A stretch of DNA of 7,073 bases, from assembly GCA_046734455.1 (NCBI GenBank), contig JBKPRJ010000075.1, positions 1 to 7,073 of the forward strand. The letters are read 5' to 3'. Origin of the DNA: DATEOR01 sp046734455. GTDB taxonomy: Bacteria; Actinomycetota; Thermoleophilia; Gaiellales; Gaiellaceae. A program made the position numbers and the translations under genes. Below the pieces are notes generated by a model. That model was not told where the DNA came from, did no database searches, and worked only from the letters and a program-made list of their open reading frames with translations. Below, piece by piece: positions 1-5,672 of the stretch; within the stretch, counting starts at the first letter, position 1; each line of letters starts with the position of its first letter.

Positions 1-83
1 CCGAGAAGGCACAGCTGGTCGTCGACTTCCGCAACGCCACGGGCAAGAACGGGGCCGCGAACGGACGCGTGTGGAAGCTCTGA
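1..83 (+). CDS. Nucleotide-sugar (UDP-GlcNAc-type) 6-dehydrogenase, C-terminal end only
   Basis: Only the last 26 codons are present, read in the frame beginning at position 3 and ending at TGA 81-83. The peptide contains LVVDFRNATGKNG and ends RVWKL. This is the typical tail of UDP-glucose/GDP-mannose dehydrogenase family proteins, where a D-x-R-N-A-T stretch closes the C-terminal UDP-binding domain. Enzymes of this family oxidise the C6 hydroxyl of a nucleotide sugar to a carboxylate with two NAD+. The next gene, an oxidoreductase, overlaps this one by 13 bp, and an acyltransferase follows. That order points to a WbpA/WlbA-pathway UDP-GlcNAc 6-dehydrogenase rather than a UDP-glucose dehydrogenase, but this is context-based inference. 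The active-site cysteine and Rossmann fold lie outside the window. Confidence 0.75.
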   Translation, partial: EKAQLVVDFRNATGKNGAANGRVWKL

Positions 84-1060
84 AACTTGCTGCCGCGGGC
101 CTCGGCTACTGGGGTCCGAACCTCGCGCGGAACCTCGACGAGCTCGACGGCGCCGAGCTCACCTGGATCTGCGACCGCGACGAGGGCCGCCTCGAGCGCT
201 ACGGCGGCCGCTTCCCCGACGCGCGGAAGACGACGAGCTTCGACGATGTGCTCGCGGATGACGAGGTCGACGCAGTCGCGATCGCGACGCCGGTGGTCAC
301 GCACTTCGAGCTTGCGCGAGAGGCCCTCCTCGCCGGCAAGCACGTCTTCGTCGAAAAGCCGCTCGCGCTCTCCTCTGCGCTCGGCGAACAGCTCGTCGCG
401 CTGGCGGAGGAGCGCGCGCTCGTCCTCATGCCCGGCCACCTGCTCCTCTACCACCCCGGCGTCACCAAGCTGAAGAATCTCGTCGACTCGGAGGAGCTCG
501 GCCGTCTGCTTTACGTGTACGGGAACCGCCAGAACCTCGGCCAGATCCGCAAGGACGAGAACGCGCTCTGGAGCCTCGGCGCCCACGACCTCTCGGTGAT
601 CCTCCACCTCGTCAGCGAGGAGCCCGCCGAGGCATGGGCGCGCGGGGAGTCCTTCCTCAATCCGGGCGTCGAGGACGTCGTCTTCTGCTACCTGCGCTTC
701 CCCTCGGGGGTCGTCGCACATATGCATCTCTCCTGGCTCGATCCGCACAAGATGCGGCGGATGACGGTCGTCGGCGACAGGAAGATGGCGGTCTTCGACG
801 ACATGGAGCCCGAGCGCAAGGTGACGATCTACGACAAGGGCCCGCAGCAGCCGGCCGAGACCTGGGGCGAGTGGCAGACGCGCTCCGGCGACATCGCCAT
901 TCCCAAGGTGGCGAACGACGAGCCGCTCCGGCTCGAGTGCGAGCACTTCCTCGCCCTCCTACGCGGAGACGGAGACAGAAGCGCGGCCGCGCGCGAGGGG
1001 CTTGCGGTGGTTCGCGCCCTCGAGCAGCTGCAGAGCTCACTCGAGCGGGAGCGCGTGTGA
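71..1060 (+). CDS. Gfo/Idh/MocA-family NAD(P)-dependent oxidoreductase (WbpB/WlbA-like)
   Basis: 329-aa protein of normal family length. A Rossmann dinucleotide-binding motif, GLGYWGPN, is at residues 10-17, with an acidic residue after beta-2 (CDRD, about 34-37). The family EKP motif is at 95-97, where the lysine is the usual catalytic/substrate residue, and LGAHD at 169-173 supplies the conserved histidine of the C-terminal alpha/beta domain. Members in this context (WbpB, WlbA) oxidise C3 of UDP-GlcNAc-uronic acid to a 3-keto sugar, which is then aminated. The GTG at 71 is the only start giving a full Rossmann strand; it overlaps the upstream dehydrogenase by 13 bp, so translational coupling is likely. 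Its stop overlaps the next gene's GTG. The family assignment is firm. The exact substrate is inferred from neighbours, and other sugar or inositol dehydrogenase activities cannot be excluded. Confidence 0.88.
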   Translation: MEALKLAAAGLGYWGPNLARNLDELDGAELTWICDRDEGRLERYGGRFPDARKTTSFDDVLADDEVDAVAIATPVVTHFELAREALLAGKHVFVEKPLALSSALGEQLVALAEERALVLMPGHLLLYHPGVTKLKNLVDSEELGRLLYVYGNRQNLGQIRKDENALWSLGAHDLSVILHLVSEEPAEAWARGESFLNPGVEDVVFCYLRFPSGVVAHMHLSWLDPHKMRRMTVVGDRKMAVFDDMEPERKVTIYDKGPQQPAETWGEWQTRSGDIAIPKVANDEPLRLECEHFLALLRGDGDRSAAAREGLAVVRALEQLQSSLERERV

Positions 1061-1698
1061 ACCGGATCGCGGAGACGGCCGTCGTCTACCCCGGCGTGGA
1101 GCTCGGCGAGGACGTCGTCATCGGCGACTACGCCGTCGTCGGGAAGCAGCCTGTGCTCGGCAAGCGCTCGACCGCTTCGCGCGAGGAGCTGCCGCCTCTG
1201 GTCGTCGGAGACGGGAGCTCCATCCTCGCGGGAGCCGTGGTCTTCGCGGGAACGACCCTCGGCGCCGGCGTCATCGTTGGCGACCAGGCGTGCGTGCGGG
1301 AGCGCTGCGAGCTCGGGGACGACGTCGTGATCGGACGGGGCTCCCATGTCGAAAACGACACGACGATCGGCGCGCGCACCCGTGTGCAGGCGAACGCCTA
1401 CGTCACCGCCTACTCCACCGTCGAGGAGGATGTCTTCATCGCTCCATGCGTCGTGACGACCAACGACAACTACATGGGGCGCACCGAGGCCCGCTTCGCC
1501 GAGATGCGAGGCCCCACGATTCGCCGTGGCGCGCGCATCGGCGGCGGCGCGGTGCTCCTGCCGGGAATCGAGATCGGCGAAGAGGCCTTCGTCGGAGCAG
1601 GCGCGATCGTCCTCGAAAACGTGCCGGCGCGCGCGGTCGTGGTCGGGAACCCGGCGCGGAAGATCCGCGACGTGCCCGACGACGAGCTGCTCAGTTGA
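1057..1698 (+). CDS. Left-handed beta-helix (hexapeptide repeat) acyltransferase, WbpD-like
   Basis: 213-aa protein started from GTG 1057-1059, which overlaps the previous stop (GTGA) and sits 5 nt after a good ribosome-binding site, GGGAG at 1047-1051. Hexapeptide [LIV]-G-x4 repeats run almost throughout: EDVVIGDY (18-25), GTTLGAGVIVGD (65-76), GDDVVIGRG (87-95) and ARIGGGAVLLPGIEIG (159-174). An extended loop TTNDNYMGR (134-142) lies in the position usually lining the trimer active site, and the end GNPARKIR (197-204) is typical. A non-repeat loop at about 29-49 interrupts the first coils. Such enzymes acetylate an amino sugar with acetyl-CoA, and next to a WbpA/WbpB pair the likely substrate is UDP-3-amino-GlcNAcA. 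No sugar aminotransferase follows it, so one is expected upstream or elsewhere. It ends only 3 bp from the convergent gene. Confidence 0.87.
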   Translation: MNRIAETAVVYPGVELGEDVVIGDYAVVGKQPVLGKRSTASREELPPLVVGDGSSILAGAVVFAGTTLGAGVIVGDQACVRERCELGDDVVIGRGSHVENDTTIGARTRVQANAYVTAYSTVEEDVFIAPCVVTTNDNYMGRTEARFAEMRGPTIRRGARIGGGAVLLPGIEIGEEAFVGAGAIVLENVPARAVVVGNPARKIRDVPDDELLS

Positions 1699-1709
1699 CG
1701 CTCAGTTGA
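1690..1709. repeat. Tandem 9-bp repeat CTCAGTTGA across the convergent gene ends
   Basis: CTCAGTTGA occurs at 1690-1698 and again at 1701-1709, a period of 11 bp. The first copy contains the acyltransferase TGA (1696-1698), and the second contains the complement of the SpoIID-protein TGA (TCA 1702-1704). It looks like a short tandem duplication at the junction; no hairpin terminator is seen there. Confidence 0.6.
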
Positions 1710-3318
1710 AGTTGTAGAGCGGGGAGACGCCCGGAACGAGCCCGGTGGACGAGGGCGGCGTGAGCCGTGCGCGATAGGTCCCCGGAACGGCGTTGAAGCT
1801 TGCGTGCCACTTCCCGTCGGACTGGACGGTCGCCGTGCCGACGTTCTTGTTCCACGTGCCGTCGTTTCGCCGCCGGTCGACGTGCACCGTCTGGCCGGCG
1901 AGAGATGTCGGGCGAACGGTGCCCTTCAAGCCGTCGTTCGCCGGCTGCGTCAGGGAAAAGACGATCTTCGGCGCGACCTTCACGGACTCCGGCCCGGAGT
2001 TCGCCGCGGAGGAGTGGAGACGGTAGGAGGTCGCCCGGCACGGCTTGTCGATCGCGTGGAAGTGAGCCGCGTCGTCCTCCGTCAGCGACATGTCGGTCCA
2101 GGACGATGCGTTGCTCCGCTTGCGCTGCAACGTGACGCCGTGAGCCTCGCGCGCGAGGACGTTCACACGGAGCCGTGCGCCGCAGACCGTCTCCGACTTG
2201 CCCGGCACGGCGTCGAGAACTCCGAAGTCGAAGCGGCTCGAGCGAACACCGAGCGCTCCTCTGAAGTACTCAGGGCCCGGCCCGGTCGGATCGGTAATCG
2301 ACTGCGACCAACCTGGCCGCGTCAGCCGCACGGTCGCCACGCGGCCCGACAGTCGCTCGGTGACGACGGCGTCCGCGGGCGTCCTCGACGCGCCGAGCCG
2401 GTTCTGCAGCGCGCGCGGCGAGAGTACCTCGGTCCAGTTCCGATACGGGTTGAACTTTCCGTCGAAGTCATCCTGCTTGGAGATCAGGTACGGAAGCGAG
2501 CCGCCCCACGTATCCACCGAAGCAGCCGTCCTCCCGCCGTTCGAGGAGGAGAAGTAGGCGCTGATGACGTCGCCGCTGTACTTCAGGACTTCGCCGGCGG
2601 TCGCCGTGATCGCCGCCGTCGACTCCGCGTACTCACCCGGCGTGTCGTCGGGCCGGTCGAGCCCGTAGTACACCTGATCGCGCGTGTCGTCGTAGAGGTC
2701 GAACCACTCGGCCCGCGCCGCCCGCACCGCATAGCCGCGAGCGGCCACGGCCTGCGCCTTCAGAGCCTCGGCGGGCCAGGTGTGCGGCATCTCGCTCGGG
2801 ACGACCCCGTAGAGGTAGCCCTGCATCCCGACGGCGTTGACGACGTCGAGCGAGCCTCCGTGGTTGAAGATCTTCAGGTCGCCGCGGTACCGATTGCCGT
2901 TCACCCGCAAGAACCCTTTCCCGGGCTTGGCGATCGCCGGGTCGCCGACCTTTCCCTTGCCGACGACGCGAACCTGCCCGTCCCGCGGCACGAGCTTCCA
3001 GTCCATGAGCCGGTCCAGCGTCTTGTCTCCGACCGTGAAGTCCTCGGACGACCGAAGGGTTACGGAGGAAACCCCTCCGAAGAGGAGCACACGAATCTTG
3101 TTCTGCGTCGTCAGGCCGACGTTCGTGCCGTCGTAGTAGAAGCCGAGGATCTGCTTGTAGTCCTTGCCGGCCGATGCCCGGCCGTACGCTCCGTACTGGC
3201 TCATCCCGACCCCGTGGCCCCAGCCGTGGCCCTTGAGGACGAAAATCGGGGACGCGGCGGCACCCGCAGCGCTTGCGAGGGCGATCAGAATTGCGACCGG
3301 GAGGGCAAGTCGGCGCAT
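1702..3318 (-). CDS. Secreted SpoIID/LytB-domain protein with N-terminal GHG motif
   Basis: 538-aa protein. The ATG at 3318 is chosen because it opens a standard signal peptide (MRRLALPVAILIALASAAG, cleavage near residues 20-23). ATG codons at 3363 and 3450 would only add a non-hydrophobic leader, and no good ribosome-binding site precedes the one at 3363. The mature N-terminus carries GHGWGHGVGMSQYGAYG at 30-46. The SpoIID core spans about 140-365: VVPSEMPHTWPAEALKAQ (172-189, with conserved Glu176), FSSSNGG (256-262) and a closing LGVRSSRFDF (356-365). About 455-520 looks like an Ig-like beta-sandwich (GQTVHVDRR, GTYRARL). SpoIID/LytB proteins act on peptidoglycan, as a lytic transglycosylase on denuded glycan or as an amidase enhancer. 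A cell-wall role outside the membrane is therefore likely; sporulation is not implied. It is divergent from the kinase gene. Cys379 and Cys427 could form a disulfide. Confidence 0.88.
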   Translation of the reverse strand: MRRLALPVAILIALASAAGAAASPIFVLKGHGWGHGVGMSQYGAYGRASAGKDYKQILGFYYDGTNVGLTTQNKIRVLLFGGVSSVTLRSSEDFTVGDKTLDRLMDWKLVPRDGQVRVVGKGKVGDPAIAKPGKGFLRVNGNRYRGDLKIFNHGGSLDVVNAVGMQGYLYGVVPSEMPHTWPAEALKAQAVAARGYAVRAARAEWFDLYDDTRDQVYYGLDRPDDTPGEYAESTAAITATAGEVLKYSGDVISAYFSSSNGGRTAASVDTWGGSLPYLISKQDDFDGKFNPYRNWTEVLSPRALQNRLGASRTPADAVVTERLSGRVATVRLTRPGWSQSITDPTGPGPEYFRGALGVRSSRFDFGVLDAVPGKSETVCGARLRVNVLAREAHGVTLQRKRSNASSWTDMSLTEDDAAHFHAIDKPCRATSYRLHSSAANSGPESVKVAPKIVFSLTQPANDGLKGTVRPTSLAGQTVHVDRRRNDGTWNKNVGTATVQSDGKWHASFNAVPGTYRARLTPPSSTGLVPGVSPLYNFN

Positions 3319-3403
3319 CGAGCTTTCGAAGACCCCTTCGGCAGGAACGTAGCTGGACCTCATTAGGAAAGCATGAATTTCCCAGGGCTGCGTCGCGTCG
3401 CTC

Positions 3404-3425
3404 TGGTGTAACCGTGGTGCAACGC
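3404..3425. repeat. Imperfect tandem 11-bp repeat upstream of the kinase gene
   Basis: Two adjacent 11-mers, TGGTGTAACCG (3404-3414) and TGGTGCAACGC (3415-3425), agree at 8 of 11 positions and are spaced by one helical turn. They lie 35-56 nt upstream of the kinase ATG, inside the divergent 3319-3459 intergenic region. This arrangement suits an operator or activator site, but no known binding motif was recognised. The rest of the intergenic region shows no convincing -35/-10 pair on either strand. Confidence 0.3.
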
Positions 3426-3448
3426 GTTTGTCCGCAGAAGGCCGCGGC

Positions 3449-3453
3449 AAGGA
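3449..3453 (+). promoter_or_regulatory. Ribosome-binding site of the Ser/Thr kinase gene
   Basis: AAGGA lies 6 nt before ATG 3460. It fixes this start over the later codons and fits the kinase-fold N-terminus, where VIGRGGMG begins at residue 17. Confidence 0.7.
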
Positions 3454-3459
3454 TCAGCC

Positions 3460-4884
3460 ATGGCCGCCCGAGCCGGCGTACTTCCGGACCGCTACGCCGA
3501 TCCCAGGGTGATCGGCCGCGGTGGCATGGGCGAGATCTACCTGGCGCGAGACACGGAACTGGGGCGCAGAGTCGTCCTGAAGGTGCTCGACGAGCGCTTC
3601 TCCAACCGCGAAGACCTGCGGCGGCGGTTCAAGCGGGAGGCGCTCACGGCGGCGAGGCTCACCGGCGAGCCGCACACCATCGCGATCTACGACGTGGGCG
3701 AGTTCCGGGGCCGGCCCTTCATCGTCATGGAGTACCTCAGCGGCGGGTCGCTCGCGGAGCAGGCTCGAAGTGGACCGGTCGCTCCTGAACAGGCGATCGC
3801 ATGGCTCCGAGAGGCGGCGGAAGCGATCGACGCCGCCCACGCCCGCGGAGTGGTCCACCGGGACATCAAACCGGCGAACCTCCTCTTCAACGAGCGTGGC
3901 GAGCTCCAAGTGGCGGACTTCGGGATCGCGCGCGCGATCGACGACACCGCCGGGATGACCCTGGCCGGAAGCGTCATGGGAACCGCCGGCTACCTTGCTT
4001 CGGAACAGGCGCGCGGCGAGCCTGCCTGCCCGGCAAGCGACCGCTATGCGCTCGGAGTCGTCGCCTACGAGCTTCTCACCGGCGGGCGCCCCTTCGAGCG
4101 CGGGTCCGAGACCGCCGAAGTTGCGGCCCACATCCATGAGCCCGTTCCTCCGGCATCCGAACGAGGCGTCGGGCTTCCGCGCTCCGTGGACGCCGTCTTC
4201 GACCGCGCTCTGGCGAAACACCCGGAGGATCGGTACGCCTCCTCCGCCGCGTTCGTAGACGCGCTGGCGAGTGCGCTTCGCGCCGAGCAAACCGCTCCGA
4301 CCAGGACGCTGCCCACCGCTCCTGCACCGGTCCGGCCCGGCTTTGAGCCGCAGAGGGCGCCGCGTTCGCGCCCGGCCTGGCTTCTCCCGTTGGTCGTCGC
4401 CGCATTGCTCGCGGTCTTCATCGGCGGAGCGACGGCCGCGTACTTCGCAACCGCCAAGGACGAGCCGAGCTCGCGCTCGAGCAAGCGTCCCGAGCAAGTG
4501 ACCGTGACCCAACGGGAGACGCTCCCGGGGGCGACGATCCTCCAGACCGTCACGACGGCGGCGACCACGGCCGAGTCGCCGACGCCCCCGGTGACGGCGG
4601 TCGTCTCGATCGACGAGGCGGTGGCTCGCACCGACCAGGCGACGGGATATCTCCGCTCCGGAGACTGGGCGAGCGCCTGGACGGCCGTGAAGCCCGCGAT
4701 TCGGCCCTTGCGCGGGAGCTACCGAGACGACTTTCGCTACGAGGCCTACGCCTACTACGACGCCGGCAAAGCCCTGTCTGAGCTCGGCCGGTGTCAGAAG
4801 GCGCTCGTCTACCTCGACCGCTCGGAGTCCCTCCAAGGATCACGCCCCGAGATCGACGAGGCGCAGGCTCGCTGCGGCGCCTAG
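3460..4884 (+). CDS. Membrane Ser/Thr protein kinase with extracytoplasmic TPR-like domain
   Basis: 474-aa PknB-type kinase. Glycine loop GRGGMGEIYLA is at 19-29, ATP-anchoring Lys41 (VVLKVL), helix-C Glu60, catalytic loop HRDIKPAN at 133-140 and DFG at 153-155. The activation segment holds candidate phosphorylation sites Thr167 and Thr175. The usual APE is here ASE (LASEQARGE, 179-187), a mild variant that keeps Glu182. The kinase domain ends near 270. A Pro-rich juxtamembrane stretch (about 277-305) is followed by one membrane helix, about 307-329, with Arg residues on its cytoplasmic side. The C-terminal part lies outside: a Ser/Thr-rich linker (335-382), then about 90 residues of helical hairpins resembling TPR repeats, such as YDAGKALSELGRCQKALVYL, with Cys445 and Cys472 able to pair. 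There are no PASTA repeats. The kinase appears active; the ligand is unknown. Its TAG stop is interlocked with the convergent gene's stop. Confidence 0.92.
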   Translation: MAARAGVLPDRYADPRVIGRGGMGEIYLARDTELGRRVVLKVLDERFSNREDLRRRFKREALTAARLTGEPHTIAIYDVGEFRGRPFIVMEYLSGGSLAEQARSGPVAPEQAIAWLREAAEAIDAAHARGVVHRDIKPANLLFNERGELQVADFGIARAIDDTAGMTLAGSVMGTAGYLASEQARGEPACPASDRYALGVVAYELLTGGRPFERGSETAEVAAHIHEPVPPASERGVGLPRSVDAVFDRALAKHPEDRYASSAAFVDALASALRAEQTAPTRTLPTAPAPVRPGFEPQRAPRSRPAWLLPLVVAALLAVFIGGATAAYFATAKDEPSSRSSKRPEQVTVTQRETLPGATILQTVTTAATTAESPTPPVTAVVSIDEAVARTDQATGYLRSGDWASAWTAVKPAIRPLRGSYRDDFRYEAYAYYDAGKALSELGRCQKALVYLDRSESLQGSRPEIDEAQARCGA

Positions 4885-5663
4885 AGGCCTCGGCGCGCGT
4901 ACTGCTCTTCGAAGCCCGGGCGCGCGGCCAGGAGCGTCTCCCACCAGTCGCGCCGGGAGCGGTACCACTCCACCGTCTCCGCGAGCCCCTCATCCAGCGG
5001 GGTGCGCACGTGCTCGTCCGTCAGCCGGTGGACCTCCCCGGCCTCGCCCTCCCTGAGGACGCGCTCGACGGCGGCGCTGTGATCGTCAACGTGGATCCAC
5101 GTGCCTTCCAGAGATGCGGGCGGCGTTGTGTCCTCGTCGAGTGCTCGCACGATTGCGGCGGCGGGCTCGGCAGCCGGATGCTGGAAGGGCCCATAGGCGG
5201 ATGGGCCGCGGACGATCGACGCGTTCGCTCCGTGGGCCTGCGCATAGGCCTCCACCTGCAGATCTGCCCCCGCCTTCGAGGCCGCGGGCGGCGTCGAGGG
5301 CCGATCGGCCTCGCTCGTGGACACCTGGACGTAGCGGATGCCGGCGACACGCGCGAACTCGAGCAGGACGTGCGTGCCGAAGACGTCCGTGACGATGAAG
5401 CCCCCCGACGCGAGAGCCGACGCGTCGAGGTTCGTCTCCGCCGCGAAGTTGACGATTGCCTGGCAGCCGTCGGCCGCACCCGTGGCCGTCACCGCGTCTG
5501 CGACATCTCCCTGCACGAACTCGTGCGGAGCCCCTTCCAGCCTGGCGAGGTTGCCGAAGTCCGTCAGCCGGTCGAGGACGACGACCTCCTCGCCCGCTGC
5601 GGCCAGCCGCCTGACGAAGTTGCTGCCGAGAAACCCGCAGCCGCCGGGAACGAGAACGCGCAC
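4881..5663 (-). CDS. Shortened RmlB-like extended SDR (NAD-dependent epimerase/dehydratase family), catalytic residues missing
   Basis: 260-aa protein from GTG 5663, 9 nt after the upstream kinase stop. The N-terminal half is clearly extended-SDR and closest to dTDP-glucose 4,6-dehydratase: GGCGFLGSN (7-15), LDRLTDFGNLARL (30-42), QGDV (51-54) and NFAAETNLD (72-80). After that, signature sites differ. Where RmlB has Ser-Thr-Asp-Glu this has STSE (115-118). Where it has Tyr-x3-Lys this has PAASK (126-130), keeping Lys130 but with Pro in place of the catalytic Tyr. The segment between these sites is much shorter than in RmlB. YGPFQHP (157-163) and WIHVDDH (189-195) remain, but most of the substrate-binding part before EGLAETVEWYRSRRDWWE (225-242) is absent, against about 330 residues for normal RmlB. 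The frame is intact. It may be a binding protein, an altered enzyme or a decaying gene; ordinary dehydratase activity is unlikely. Confidence 0.8.
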   Translation of the reverse strand: MRVLVPGGCGFLGSNFVRRLAAAGEEVVVLDRLTDFGNLARLEGAPHEFVQGDVADAVTATGAADGCQAIVNFAAETNLDASALASGGFIVTDVFGTHVLLEFARVAGIRYVQVSTSEADRPSTPPAASKAGADLQVEAYAQAHGANASIVRGPSAYGPFQHPAAEPAAAIVRALDEDTTPPASLEGTWIHVDDHSAAVERVLREGEAGEVHRLTDEHVRTPLDEGLAETVEWYRSRRDWWETLLAARPGFEEQYARRGL

Positions 5664-5672
5664 GCCGCGACC

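Noticed and set aside
1702..3318. SpoIID homology as evidence of sporulation
   Set aside because: SpoIID/LytB domains are widespread in non-sporulating bacteria, and no other sporulation gene is present.
1804..3366. A 520-codon open frame on the + strand opposite the SpoIID-protein gene
   Set aside because: Its translation is Arg/Pro/Val-rich low-complexity sequence with no domain, as expected for the antisense of a GC-rich gene; the minus strand has a signal peptide and clear motifs.
3355..3366. CCTAAT on the minus strand as a possible -10 box of the SpoIID-protein gene
   Set aside because: Only four of six consensus bases and no -35 element at the right distance.
3319..3450. N-terminal extension of the SpoIID protein from ATG 3450 or 3363
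   Set aside because: The extension is not hydrophobic and would bury the signal peptide; the ATG at 3363 lacks a good ribosome-binding site.
3454..4836. A 460-codon open frame on the - strand opposite the Ser/Thr kinase gene
   Set aside because: Arg/Gly-rich shadow without motifs; the + strand holds a complete kinase with every catalytic motif and a good ribosome-binding site.
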